A stretch of 64,000 nucleotides of DNA from Rhodoferax sp. (GCF_028689295.1 NZ_JAQTWL010000011.1:53580-117579), one strand, 5' to 3'; shown: positions 17,012 through 26,380, numbered from the stretch's first letter. Notes: a model not told the origin generated them from the sequence alone. Program-made: numbers and translations.

Positions 17012-18886
17012 TTATTGGGCTGGCACGTTGACGACGGTATTGACCATCGTGACCGAGGCGCCCAGAGACAAGGCCCGGCCTTCCAGCGTGACGATGTTGA
17101 CGTTGTCAGCGGTCGAGATATTGACTCCGGCTTGTGCAATGATGGTGCCCACCATGGTGCCGCCGCCGGCCGCGTTGATGGTGGCCGTGGAGCCGACTTG
17201 CCAGAACACGTTCCTGGCCAGTGCGCCGCCCGCCAGGATGATGCTTTGCGGTGCGGCTGCACCCGGGCCGCCGACGGTCAGCGTGGAAGCCATCTGGAAT
17301 ACCCAGGTGGCATTGGCGTCACCTTGCGCATCGAGGGTCAGGTTGCCACCTTCGATCAGGAACGAGCCACCAGGCGCCACATAGGTGCCAGGCTGCAGCG
17401 TAACACCGGCCAGATTGGCACCCGGTGCCGGGCTTGCGCCACCCACTGGTGTTGCCACCAGGGCCAGGTAAGCGGTTTGGGCATCCAGGCGCGCCTGGGT
17501 GGCGGCAGCGCAGGCAACAGCGTTAGGGCCGGTTGACGTGGGGCCTGTCACTGAGTTGGTGCAGGTGTAGATTTTGCCGTTGACAAAGCCCTTGTTGAGG
17601 GTTGTTTCGGTGTAGATGTCGCCCAGTTTGTCATGAAAACCCGTGATCATCGAGGTGCCGGTGGCAATGGTACCGATGTCGCCATTGATGATGGTCAGCG
17701 TACCCATGTTGGTCATGCCGGCGCTGCCGCCAAACGTGCCAAATGGTGCGACTGTGTTCAAGGTGATGAGAGGCACATCAACCGGCGTGGCAACCGTGGT
17801 GAATTGCCACACTTTGCTGGCTGCCAGCGTGTTGCCAGCCAGATCAGCCACATCCGTGGTGACGGTTGCGGTGTAGGTGGTGTTTTCAGCGAGATTTACA
17901 TTGGGTTTGAAGGTCGCAATTTTGCTCTGCGCGTTGTAGCTGACCGTGCCCGTGACGCCAGCCACCTTGAAGTTGGCAAAAGTGATGGTCAACGGGTCCA
18001 TGGCTTCGTTGAAGGTGGCATTCACCGAGGTGGTGACCGCAACACCGGGCGCTGATTCAGCAGGGTTGACCAGAATCACCAAGGGGGCGGTTGTGTCTGC
18101 CACAGCAGCTGTGGTCCAACTCCAGCTGTAATCTGCTGCCATCGGATTGGCGGCCAGGTCAGTGGCCACGGTGGTGATCGTGGCGGTGTATCGGGTATTG
18201 GCAGTCAACACGCTGCTGGGGTCAAAGAGGGCATTCACGCCAGAATAGCTGGTGTTGCCAGATACCGCGGCGCCACTGACCGTTTGTTTCAAAGTGAAAC
18301 TGGTGTTGGTGATGGTCAAGGGATCCATGGCTTCACTGAACGTGGCACCCACCTTGGTGTTGATGGCTACGTTGCTGGCACCGTTGGCATTGATCGTGTC
18401 GATGACCCTTGGCGCGGTGGTGTCAAGTGCCGCTCCGGTGCTGAATTGCCAGGAGAAGTTTTCGGCAATGGCAATGCCCGTGCTGTCATGGGCCGACGTT
18501 GTGATGGTCGCAACACACCATGTATTTATGGCCAGCGCGGTGTTGGCAGGCAAGGTCAAGGTGGCAGTTTTGCTGCTGGCTTGGTAACTGACGATGCCAC
18601 CAGTGATGGCTGTTGCCGTCGGGCAGGCCAGCATAAAGCTGTCCCCGGTGAGTGTGGCCGGGTCCATCGCTTTGCTAAACGTTGCGGTGATGGTTTTGGT
18701 GTTGCTGGCAACGCCCGTGGCATTGGGCAGTGGTGTGACACTGGTGACCGTGGGAGCCACGGCCGCAATGCCACCAGTTCCCAGAATGGGCTCTTGCCCA
18801 CCGCCGCCGCAAGCGGCCAGAAAAACGCTCAGAACCGGTGCCATGAGCCATGGCAGTGGCCTGAAATTGAGTTGTGATTTGTTCAT
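17012..18886 (-). CDS. Secreted lipoprotein with three Ig-like (Big_5) domains and a DUF3494 ice-binding-type domain
   Basis: 624-residue surface or secreted protein. The signal peptide ends in FLAACGGGG, a lipobox with a glycine tail. Three SbsA-like Ig domains follow, each with VTP..(N/G)A.(G/N)VA.NT...ATFSEAMDP and a closing SWQF/SWSW/WQFTT strand. The last 230 residues form a DUF3494 domain: FGTFGGSAGMTNMG start, TYVAPGGSFLIEGGNLTLDA, ATWVFQMASTLTVG, and NVFWQVGSTATINA. DUF3494 is the fold of bacterial and microalgal ice-binding proteins, but many members in non-polar bacteria have no proven ice activity. I use the second ATG (MNKSQL) since AGAGG is 7 nt before it. It is followed by the OmpA-like gene. 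Confidence 0.88.
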   Translation of the reverse strand: MNKSQLNFRPLPWLMAPVLSVFLAACGGGGQEPILGTGGIAAVAPTVTSVTPLPNATGVASNTKTITATFSKAMDPATLTGDSFMLACPTATAITGGIVSYQASSKTATLTLPANTALAINTWCVATITTSAHDSTGIAIAENFSWQFSTGAALDTTAPRVIDTINANGASNVAINTKVGATFSEAMDPLTITNTSFTLKQTVSGAAVSGNTSYSGVNALFDPSSVLTANTRYTATITTVATDLAANPMAADYSWSWTTAAVADTTAPLVILVNPAESAPGVAVTTSVNATFNEAMDPLTITFANFKVAGVTGTVSYNAQSKIATFKPNVNLAENTTYTATVTTDVADLAGNTLAASKVWQFTTVATPVDVPLITLNTVAPFGTFGGSAGMTNMGTLTIINGDIGTIATGTSMITGFHDKLGDIYTETTLNKGFVNGKIYTCTNSVTGPTSTGPNAVACAAATQARLDAQTAYLALVATPVGGASPAPGANLAGVTLQPGTYVAPGGSFLIEGGNLTLDAQGDANATWVFQMASTLTVGGPGAAAPQSIILAGGALARNVFWQVGSTATINAAGGGTMVGTIIAQAGVNISTADNVNIVTLEGRALSLGASVTMVNTVVNVPAQ

Positions 18887-19126
18887 ATACATACCTCTTG
18901 AGTTTCCAAAAACTTACTGCAGCCGGGTCAACACGGGGTTGACGAGGGAACTGTTGCGGTGCGCCAACCCAAAGGCTGGCTGCATTGCAGGTTTCAGTAT
19001 CGACAGCTGGCGGCGCTGTGTCTGTGTGCTGAACCACACAAGGGGAAACGGGGATGTCTTTGATGGCAGCTGAATGGAGGATTGATTATTCGCAATGCAC
19101 TGCCGCCGGGCATGGCTATTCTGAAG

Positions 19127-19153
19127 AAAGTGATTATTTTGTTGTCACTTTCT
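19127..19153 (+). promoter_or_regulatory. 8-bp inverted repeat in the leader of the BON-hsp20-lon operon
   Basis: GAAAGTGA and TCACTTTC are separated by 11 nt and end 4 bp before the CGGGAG ribosome site of the BON gene. It could be an operator or an mRNA stem near the ribosome site. No T-run follows, so it is not a terminator. Function is a guess. Confidence 0.35.
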
Positions 19154-19166
19154 ACCGGGAGATGCC

Positions 19167-19820
19167 ATGAAGACCGATGCAGAAATCAAGAAAGACGTGC
19201 TGGCCGAGTTGTTGTGGGATCCGCTGATTTCCGAAACCAAAGTCGGTGTGACCGTCAAGGAAGGTGTTGTCACCTTGACCGGACACCTTGACAGCTACGC
19301 TGAAAAGGTGGCGGCCAAGCGGGCCACCGAGCGCGTCAGCGGTGTCAAGGCGATTGCGGTCGAGCTCGACGTGATCCCGAGCGGGGTGCACCAGCGCACC
19401 GACACCGAAATTGCGCTGGCCGTGGAACACGCGCTGGGCTGGAACACCTCGGTGCCGCAGGGCTGCGTCAAGGTGGCGGTGGAGAAGGGTTGGGTCACCC
19501 TGACGGGCGAGCTCGACTGGAACTTCCAGCGCCGCGCAGTGGAGCGCATGGTGCGTCCGCTCAAGGGGGTGGTGGGCATCACCGACAACATCCAGCTCAA
19601 GACGCTGCCGATCCCGCTCAAGCTGTCGGAGCGCATCCAGGACGCGCTGACGCGCCAGGCCATGCGCGAAGCGCGCCGCATCGATGTCATCGTGGAGGGC
19701 AGCGAGGTAACCCTGCGCGGCCGCGTGCACTCGTGGGCCGAGAAGAATGCGGCCGAAGGTGTGACCTGGTCTGCACCCGGTGTGAGCCGCGTCAACAACC
19801 AGCTGACGGTGGAGGCCTAG
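19167..19820 (+). CDS. Triple BON-domain protein (cytoplasmic OsmY-like)
   Basis: 217-residue protein without signal peptide, made of three BON domains (about 3-70, 78-148 and 150-217). Each carries the V.V..G.VTL(T/R)G.(V/L) strand pattern: VTVKEGVVTLTGHLDS, VAVEKGWVTLTGELDW and VIVEGSEVTLRGRVHS. Absence of an export signal contrasts with the lipidated BON proteins nearby and suggests a cytoplasmic role. It heads an apparent operon with an Hsp20-like gene 3 bp downstream and lon, so it is probably part of a protein-quality or heat response. A GGGAG site precedes the ATG. Confidence 0.88.
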   Translation: MKTDAEIKKDVLAELLWDPLISETKVGVTVKEGVVTLTGHLDSYAEKVAAKRATERVSGVKAIAVELDVIPSGVHQRTDTEIALAVEHALGWNTSVPQGCVKVAVEKGWVTLTGELDWNFQRRAVERMVRPLKGVVGITDNIQLKTLPIPLKLSERIQDALTRQAMREARRIDVIVEGSEVTLRGRVHSWAEKNAAEGVTWSAPGVSRVNNQLTVEA

Positions 19821-19823
19821 CCT

Positions 19824-20228
19824 GTGCGACCCGCTGACCCGCATGCCTGGATGCTGACGCAGGCCATCGAGCTGTTGCAGGGCGCGCATCGGCTGCACCG
19901 GCAGTTTTTTCAACTGGGCCGCTCCGGCGACGTGCCGCGCTGGGAGCCGCCGGTGGACATGTACGGCGACGAGCAGATGCTTTGCCTGCTCATCGCGCTG
20001 CCGGGTGTCACGCCAGAGCGGCTTGATGTGCGGCTGGAGCAGCAGGTGCTGGTGGTGTATGGCGAGCGCTCTCTTGCCGCCGATTTTGGCAGCGGCACGA
20101 TCCTGCAACTCGAAATCCCTTATGGTCGCTTCGAGCGCCGTGTGCCCTTGCCACATGCCGATTACGCTGTGGCTGACATGTTGTTGCAGAACGGCTGTCT
20201 GCGCCTCACGCTTGAAAGAGAATCATGA
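19824..20228 (+). CDS. Hsp20/alpha-crystallin-type small heat-shock protein
   Basis: 134-residue predicted ATP-independent holdase. The alpha-crystallin core is recognisable from PPVDMYGDEQMLCLLIALPGVTPERLDV, VLVVYGERS and the closing YGRFERRVPLP and NGCLRLTLERES strands. It uses a GTG start, chosen because GGAGG sits 8 nt upstream. The stop overlaps the lon ATG as ATGA. The N-terminal arm is short and a C-terminal I-x-I oligomerisation motif is missing, so its assembly may be unusual. Placement directly before lon suggests that bound clients are handed to degradation. Confidence 0.85.
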   Translation: MRPADPHAWMLTQAIELLQGAHRLHRQFFQLGRSGDVPRWEPPVDMYGDEQMLCLLIALPGVTPERLDVRLEQQVLVVYGERSLAADFGSGTILQLEIPYGRFERRVPLPHADYAVADMLLQNGCLRLTLERES

Positions 20229-22609
20229 ATCTGGTCGAACCCTCGTCCGGCGTGCCTGAGCTGCAGCGCGCGCTGCCCGACGATGCCATGGTCATCGTGC
20301 CGGTGCGCAACATGGTGCTGTTTCCCGGCATGATCATGCCCATCAGCATTGGCCGTGAGCGCTCGATCAACGCGGCCCAGTATGCGGTCAAGGCCGAGTT
20401 GCCGGTCGGCATTGTGATGCAGCGCAACCCCGAGGCCGACGCGCCCACGCCCGAAGACTTGGCGCCCATGGGCACGGTGGCCGCCATATTGCGCTACGTC
20501 ACCACGCCCGATGGCTCGCACCACATTATTTGCCAGGGGCAACAGCGCTTTCGGGCGCTGGCTTACCTGGACGGCTTTGATTTCATGGTGGCCCGCGTCG
20601 AGCGCGTGGCCGATGCGGGCGGCGAGGACGACCGCGACATCGAGGCCCGCTTTTTCCAGCTCAAGGAGCGCGCGGTGGAGCTCCTGCAACTGCTGCCCAA
20701 GGTGCCCCAGGAGATGCTGCTGGCGGTGCAGGAGGTGGACAGCCCCGGCATGCTGGCCGATCTGGTGGCCGGTTATGTGGACATCAAACCCGCAGAAAAA
20801 CAGGAGCTGCTCGAAGAGGTCAACCTGCGCGCGCGGCTGGACCGTGTCATTGACATGCTGGTGCACCGAATCGAGGTGCTGAACCTGTCGCGCGACATTG
20901 ACCAGCGCACCAAGGCCAGCATCGGCCAGCGCGAGCGCGAATTTTTGTTGCGCGAGCAGATCAAGGAAATCCAGAAAAAGCTGGGCGAGGAGGGCGGAGA
21001 CAACGCGGCCGAACTGGCCGACCTCGGCAAGGCGATCATTGATGCCGACATGCCCGAGGAGGTGGCCAAACAGGCCAGAAAAGAACTCAAAAGGCTGGAG
21101 CGCATGCCGGACAGCTCGACCGAATATTCGATGGTGCGCACCTACCTGGAATGGCTGCTGGAAATCCCCTGGAAAGCACCCGAGCCTGATGCCATTGACG
21201 TGGCGCAGGCGCGCCAGGTGCTTGACGACGACCACTTCGGGCTGGAGCAGGTCAAGAAGCGCATTGTCGAATTCCTGGCGGTGCGCAAGCTCAAACCGGG
21301 TGGCCACGGCCCCATCCTGTGCCTGGTGGGTCCGCCGGGCGTCGGCAAGACCTCGCTGGGTCAGTCCATCGCGCGCGCACTCGGGCGCAAATTTGCCCGG
21401 GTGTCGCTGGGTGGCGTGCACGACGAGGCCGAAATTCGCGGGCACCGGCGCACCTACATTGGCGCGCTGCCGGGCAACATCATCCAGGCGCTGAAAAAAG
21501 CCGGCACCCGCGGCTGCGTCATGATGCTCGATGAGATCGACAAACTCGGCACCGGCGTGCACGGCGACCCGTCGGCGGCGCTGCTGGAGGTGCTCGACCC
21601 GCAGCAGAACAACACGTTCCGCGACAACTACCTGGGCGTGCCCTACGACCTGTCGCAGGTGATTTTCATCGCCACCGCCAACATGCTCGACACCATTCCC
21701 GGGCCGCTGCGCGACCGCATGGAGGTGCTGCATCTGGCGGGTTACACGCAGGAAGAAAAGCGAGAGATTGCCAAGCGTTACCTGGTGCAGCGCCAGCTCG
21801 ACGAGACCGGCCTCTCGCCGGCGCAGTTCACGCTTACCGACGCCGCGCTGATGGACATCATCCGCCACTACACGCGCGAGGCCGGTGTGCGCAATCTGGA
21901 GCGCCAGATTGGCGCCGTTTGCCGCCATGTGGCGGTGCGCATTGCCGAGGGCAAGGCCACGGCGCAGACGATTGATGCGCCCGACCTTGGCGAGATCCTG
22001 GGTCAGTCGAAGTTCGAGAACGAAGTGGCCTTGCGCACCGGCATGGCCGGGGTCGCCACCGGCCTGGCCTGGACGCCGGTGGGCGGCGACATTTTGTTCA
22101 TCGAGGCCAGCCGCACGCCCGGCAGCGGCCGTTTGATCCTGACCGGCCAGCTCGGCGATGTGATGAAGGAGTCCGCCCAGGCGGCGCTGACCCTGGTGAA
22201 ATCACGGGTCTCCGCCCTCAAGCTGGAGCCTGCTGCCTTTGAAAAGGTGGACGTGCACATCCATGTGCCTGCGGGCGCCGTGCCCAAGGACGGACCCAGC
22301 GCCGGGGTCGCGATGTTCATTGCGCTGGCCTCCCTGTTCATGGACCGGCCGGTGCGCAGCCAGGTGGCCATGACCGGTGAAATCAGCCTGCGCGGCTTGG
22401 TGATGCCGGTCGGTGGCATCAAGGAAAAAGTGCTGGCGGCGCTGGCAGCCGGCATCAGCACCGTGATGCTGCCTGCGCGCAACCGCAGGGACCTGGAAGA
22501 AGTGCCGGAGCAGACCAGGGCGCAGCTGGCGTTCATCTTTCTCGACGATGTGGAGCAGGCCTTGGCGGGCGCCATCGACATGGGTCTTGCGCAAGCGCCA
22601 GCGACCTGA
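20225..22609 (+). CDS. lon: ATP-dependent protease Lon
   Basis: 794-residue Lon with the full domain set. The N-terminal LON substrate domain starts IVPVRNMVLFPGMIMPI and a coiled-coil segment follows (REQIKEIQKKLGEE). Walker A is GPPGVGKTS near residue 370, and the S16 protease domain has Ser in KDGPSAGVAMF (about 691) and Lys in GGIKEKVLAAL (about 734), the normal 43-residue spacing. It should degrade damaged and regulatory proteins in the cytosol. The ATG overlaps the hsp20 stop. Whether this is the only housekeeping lon of the genome or an extra copy cannot be seen here; Burkholderiales normally have lon next to clpX, so this may be a second one. Confidence 0.96.
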   Translation: MNLVEPSSGVPELQRALPDDAMVIVPVRNMVLFPGMIMPISIGRERSINAAQYAVKAELPVGIVMQRNPEADAPTPEDLAPMGTVAAILRYVTTPDGSHHIICQGQQRFRALAYLDGFDFMVARVERVADAGGEDDRDIEARFFQLKERAVELLQLLPKVPQEMLLAVQEVDSPGMLADLVAGYVDIKPAEKQELLEEVNLRARLDRVIDMLVHRIEVLNLSRDIDQRTKASIGQREREFLLREQIKEIQKKLGEEGGDNAAELADLGKAIIDADMPEEVAKQARKELKRLERMPDSSTEYSMVRTYLEWLLEIPWKAPEPDAIDVAQARQVLDDDHFGLEQVKKRIVEFLAVRKLKPGGHGPILCLVGPPGVGKTSLGQSIARALGRKFARVSLGGVHDEAEIRGHRRTYIGALPGNIIQALKKAGTRGCVMMLDEIDKLGTGVHGDPSAALLEVLDPQQNNTFRDNYLGVPYDLSQVIFIATANMLDTIPGPLRDRMEVLHLAGYTQEEKREIAKRYLVQRQLDETGLSPAQFTLTDAALMDIIRHYTREAGVRNLERQIGAVCRHVAVRIAEGKATAQTIDAPDLGEILGQSKFENEVALRTGMAGVATGLAWTPVGGDILFIEASRTPGSGRLILTGQLGDVMKESAQAALTLVKSRVSALKLEPAAFEKVDVHIHVPAGAVPKDGPSAGVAMFIALASLFMDRPVRSQVAMTGEISLRGLVMPVGGIKEKVLAALAAGISTVMLPARNRRDLEEVPEQTRAQLAFIFLDDVEQALAGAIDMGLAQAPAT

Positions 22610-22619
22610 ACCGGCACAC

Positions 22620-23624
22620 TCAGACGTGCAAAAACTGAATGGCCGCGTTGAGTAAATACAAGGCCAGCAGCGCCAGGCTGGACCAGGTGGCCACGCCTGC
22701 GACGCGCCGAGTGGGGCGGCTGGCCAGCGAAACAATCACAATGGCGCTCATCACACACGCTGAGAAGGCCGAGGCCGCATGCACTTGTGACACCTTGGTG
22801 TAAATCGGCCCCGTCACATAGGCCACGTCGTCGAGCGCCAGGATCAGCACGTCAAACAGGTTGCTGCCCAGCAGGTTGCCAACCGCCATGTCCAGCGCTC
22901 CAATACGCACCGCCCCCCAGGTGGTGGCCAGCTCGGGCACCGAGGTGGCAAAGGCAATGAAGAGGGTACCCACAAAGGAGTGGGTCCAACCCATCAGCCG
23001 GGCCAGCTCAACGCCAATGATGGGCAGCCAGATGCCGGCGCCCACAATCACGATGGAAGCCATGCCGTAGCCCATCAAGGCGACTTTGAGCGTCATGCTT
23101 GTTGGCTCGGCCTCGTCGGCGCGCGCCGGGTGGCGTTGCTCGATCACGTAAACGGTGCGCATGGCCACCAGATAAATGCCGAGCAAGAGCATGCTGGTGA
23201 GGCTGATGTGGCCCAAGGCAGGCATCATGCCCTGCGCGCCAAGCACCACCGCCAGCCCGGCACCGGCGAGCAAAATGACACCGAACCCGGCCGAAACCAG
23301 ATGACCCGGGCCGACCTCCTTGTAAAGGCTGCCTTTTCGGTAAAGGACGTCGATGAGGGCAAGAATCATCAGGTTAAAGACACAACTGCCCAGTACGTCG
23401 CCCACGGCAATGTCGGGCGCGTGAGTCACGGTGACCGCGCTCAAGCCCGTGACCAGCTCGGGCAGCGAGGTTACGGTGGCCAGCAAAATCAGGCCCACCC
23501 AGTTGCGCGACAGACCGGTGCGGGTGGCAATGGCGTCGCCATAGCGGCTCAGGCGCACGCCGGCAAAGCCGATCAGGCCGGCGCACAGCAGAAATTGCAG
23601 CCAGACCAAGGCGACTGGGTTCAT
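22620..23624 (-). CDS. CaCA-family Na+/Ca2+ exchanger-like transporter
   Basis: 334-residue inner-membrane protein with about ten hydrophobic segments and the two alpha-repeats of the cation/Ca2+ antiporter family. The first is LATVTSLPELVTG with GDVLGSCVFNLMILAL, the second FIAFATSVPELATTWGAV with GNLLGSNLFDVLILALDD. The acidic residues in SLPEL and SVPEL are the expected ion ligands. It is likely a Ca2+/cation antiporter using the proton or sodium gradient. Its ATG overlaps the stop of the upstream P-type ATPase gene (ATGA), making a two-gene ion-export operon. It converges on lon with a 10-bp gap. Confidence 0.92.
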   Translation of the reverse strand: MNPVALVWLQFLLCAGLIGFAGVRLSRYGDAIATRTGLSRNWVGLILLATVTSLPELVTGLSAVTVTHAPDIAVGDVLGSCVFNLMILALIDVLYRKGSLYKEVGPGHLVSAGFGVILLAGAGLAVVLGAQGMMPALGHISLTSMLLLGIYLVAMRTVYVIEQRHPARADEAEPTSMTLKVALMGYGMASIVIVGAGIWLPIIGVELARLMGWTHSFVGTLFIAFATSVPELATTWGAVRIGALDMAVGNLLGSNLFDVLILALDDVAYVTGPIYTKVSQVHAASAFSACVMSAIVIVSLASRPTRRVAGVATWSSLALLALYLLNAAIQFLHV

Positions 23625-26329
23625 GTTGCAATCCCCCCGGTTGCCGGGCTTTGACTCTTTCGGCGGCGCCAGGCTTTTTCAAGCTCAACCGCCACGCCCA
23701 CCAGTGCCGCGGCGCCCAGACAAATGCCCAACTCAGCCACGCTCAGCGGCTGGGTCTTGAAGATGGGGTTCAGCACCGGCACGTAAATGGTGGCCATCTG
23801 CAGCACAAAGGTGAGCAGCACGGCGCCGAGCAAGGGTTTGTTGCTACCCAGGCCGAGTTGCCACAGCGAATCGCGCTCGGATCGGATCGTCATCACATGG
23901 GCCATTTGCGACAGCGTGAGCACGGTGAACACCATGGTTTGCCAGTGTGCGTGGCCGGTGGCCAGCGCCCAGGCCTGCACGCCCAGACACAGGCCGGCAA
24001 TCAGCAGGCCAATGCCCAGAATATGCTGCCACATGCCGTTGGCAAACAGGCTCTCGGTGTGCGCACGCGGCGGGCGTTGCATGACGCCGCGCTCGGCGGG
24101 CTCGGCCGCCAGCGCCAGACCGGGCAGGCCGTCGGTGACCAGGTTGACCCACAGGATGTGGATCGGCAAGAGCGGAATCGGCAGAAAAACGAGCGGCGCC
24201 AGAAACAGGGTCCAGATTTCGCCCGAATTCCCGGTCATGGCATAGCGCACAAATTTTCGGATGTTGTCGAAGATGCGCCGACCTTCGCGCACCGCCGCCA
24301 CTATTGTTGCAAAGTTGTCATCGAGCAGCACCATGCTGGCGGCCTCGCGGGCCACGTCGGTGCCACCCTTGCCCATGGCCACGCCGATGTCGGCGCGTTT
24401 GAGGGCCGGGGCATCGTTCACCCCATCGCCGGTCATGGCCACGATCTCGCCCTGCGCCTGCAAGGCTTCGACAATGCGGATTTTCTGCGCCGGGTCCACC
24501 CGGGCATAGACCTGCACCTGCGATACGCGCAGCAGCAGCGCGGCGTCGTCAAGCGCCGCCAGATCCTGCCCGGTCAACACCTCGGCTTGGGCGTCAGCCA
24601 CAATGCCAAGCCGTTGGGCAATGGCGCGTGCGGTGGCGGGGTGGTCGCCGGTGATCATGACCGGCATGATGCCTGCCGTGATGCAGTCGCGCACAGCGGC
24701 GGCTGCCTCAGGGCGCGGCGGGTCGATGAGCGCGATCAAGCCGAGAAACTGCAGCTTCTGCTCGATTTGGCCGGGCGCCAGCACATCGGGCAACGCGGAG
24801 AGGTCACGCCGCGCCAGCGCCAGCACACGCAGACCCTGGGCCGCCAGTGTGTCGGCCCGGGCAATTGCCGCGGCTGAGTCCAGCGGCCGTGCGCCACCCG
24901 GTGACCATTGCGCGTCGCAGCAGGGCAGCACCGATTCGGGGGCGCCCTTGGTGTAGCCGGTAACGCCTTCGGCACTGGGATGCAGCGTGGTCATGCGCTT
25001 GCGCTCGGAGTCGAACGGCAACTCTTTCAGGCGGGGCCATTCAGCGTCGAGCGCCGCCTTGTCAATGCCAATGGCAAGGGCCACCTCGACCAGTGCCGTC
25101 TCGGTGGGGTCGCCTTGCCATTCTGGCGCCGGTTCTGTGCCGTCACCTTGCGGGGCTTGATTGCCATGCGCGTCGTTGCATAGCGCGGCGGCGCGCAGGG
25201 TTTCCTGGAGCACCGGCCCGGCTTGCGATCCACCGGGCAGCCAGCTTTGACCGTCGGACCAGACCAGCTCGGCGCGCATCTTGTTTTGTGTCAGGGTGCC
25301 GGTTTTGTCCGAGCAAATGGTGGTGACCGAACCCAGCGTTTCCACCGAAGGCAAGCGCCGCACCAGTGCATTCACTGCGACCATGCGTCGCGCGCCCAGC
25401 GCCAGCAGCACCGACACCACGGCCGGCAGGGCTTCGGGGATGGCGGCCACCGCCAGACTGATGGCGGTGAGTGCCATCAGCAGCGCCTGCTCGCCGCGCC
25501 AGATGCCGGCGACAAAAATCACCACGCAGATGCCGATCACCACCAGCGCCAGTCGTTTGCCGAAGGCGGCCAGCCGCCGTTGCAGCGGCGTGGTGCGGTC
25601 TTCGGGGTCGAGCAGCTGCGCCACCTTGCCCAATTCGGTTTTTGCACCGGTGGCCACCACCAGGCCGCGCCCGCGACCCAACGTGGCGGTGGTGCCCTTG
25701 AAAGCCATGTTGAGGCGGTCGCCCAGGGCGCTGTCAGCCGCATCGGGCAAGGCCGCAGTGTGTTTGGCCACCGTGACCGACTCGCCGGTGAGCGCAGACT
25801 CATCCACATGCAGTTGTGCGCTATGGATCAGCCGAATGTCGGCGGGCACCTTGTTGCCTGCCTCCAGCAGCACGATGTCACCCGGCACCAGGTCGCGCGC
25901 CGGCACTTCCTGGCGTTCGCTGCTGCGCAGCACGGTGGCCCGGGCCGCGGCGAGCTGTTTGAGCGCCGCCATGGCGCGGTCGGCGCGCCAGGTTTGCAGA
26001 AAGCCAATCACGGCATTCAGCACCACGATCACCAGAATTGCCACGGTGTCGATCAGGTCGCCAATCAGCCCTGACACCACGGCAGCGGCCAGCAGCACCA
26101 GCACCATGAAGTCGGTGAACTGCGCCGCCAGAATGGCCAGCGGACCGCGCTGCGCCCTGCTCGGCAGCTCGTTAGGGCCATGCAGCGCCTGACGCCGCTC
26201 GACCTCGGCCGCATGCAGGCCGTGCTCGGGATCCACCGCGTGCTCGGCGGTGAGCTCGTGCACCTCGCGCTGGTGCCAGGATCGTGGGTCGGCGGGGTGC
26301 GTCGAAGGGGAGTCTTTGCTGGTCTGCAT
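23621..26329 (-). CDS. P2-type Ca2+-like cation-transporting ATPase
   Basis: 902-residue P-type ATPase with an N-terminal cation-ATPase domain (ELTAEHAVDPEHGL), actuator loop (DESALTGESVTV), phosphorylation site ICSDKTGTLTQNKM, nucleotide domain TKGAPESVLP, and hinge motifs MITGDHPATA and MTGDGVNDAPALKRADIG. Ten transmembrane helices can be placed. M4 carries AIPEALPAVVS, the PEALP/PEGLP element of Ca2+ pumps, so Ca2+ or Mn2+ efflux is most likely. It overlaps the CaCA exchanger gene. MQTSKDSP is used as the start; the flank is ordinary. CbpM ends 51 bp upstream on the same strand. Confidence 0.95.
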   Translation of the reverse strand: MQTSKDSPSTHPADPRSWHQREVHELTAEHAVDPEHGLHAAEVERRQALHGPNELPSRAQRGPLAILAAQFTDFMVLVLLAAAVVSGLIGDLIDTVAILVIVVLNAVIGFLQTWRADRAMAALKQLAAARATVLRSSERQEVPARDLVPGDIVLLEAGNKVPADIRLIHSAQLHVDESALTGESVTVAKHTAALPDAADSALGDRLNMAFKGTTATLGRGRGLVVATGAKTELGKVAQLLDPEDRTTPLQRRLAAFGKRLALVVIGICVVIFVAGIWRGEQALLMALTAISLAVAAIPEALPAVVSVLLALGARRMVAVNALVRRLPSVETLGSVTTICSDKTGTLTQNKMRAELVWSDGQSWLPGGSQAGPVLQETLRAAALCNDAHGNQAPQGDGTEPAPEWQGDPTETALVEVALAIGIDKAALDAEWPRLKELPFDSERKRMTTLHPSAEGVTGYTKGAPESVLPCCDAQWSPGGARPLDSAAAIARADTLAAQGLRVLALARRDLSALPDVLAPGQIEQKLQFLGLIALIDPPRPEAAAAVRDCITAGIMPVMITGDHPATARAIAQRLGIVADAQAEVLTGQDLAALDDAALLLRVSQVQVYARVDPAQKIRIVEALQAQGEIVAMTGDGVNDAPALKRADIGVAMGKGGTDVAREAASMVLLDDNFATIVAAVREGRRIFDNIRKFVRYAMTGNSGEIWTLFLAPLVFLPIPLLPIHILWVNLVTDGLPGLALAAEPAERGVMQRPPRAHTESLFANGMWQHILGIGLLIAGLCLGVQAWALATGHAHWQTMVFTVLTLSQMAHVMTIRSERDSLWQLGLGSNKPLLGAVLLTFVLQMATIYVPVLNPIFKTQPLSVAELGICLGAAALVGVAVELEKAWRRRKSQSPATGGIAT

Positions 26330-26380
26330 GCGCCCTATTCTGTCTCTGCTTTTATCAGTGGTGCTGCGCGCCGCGACGCT

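Noticed and set aside
20162-21928. 588-aa minus-strand ORF opposite lon
   Set aside because: Shadow ORF rich in His/Gln/Arg; lon is certain on the plus strand.
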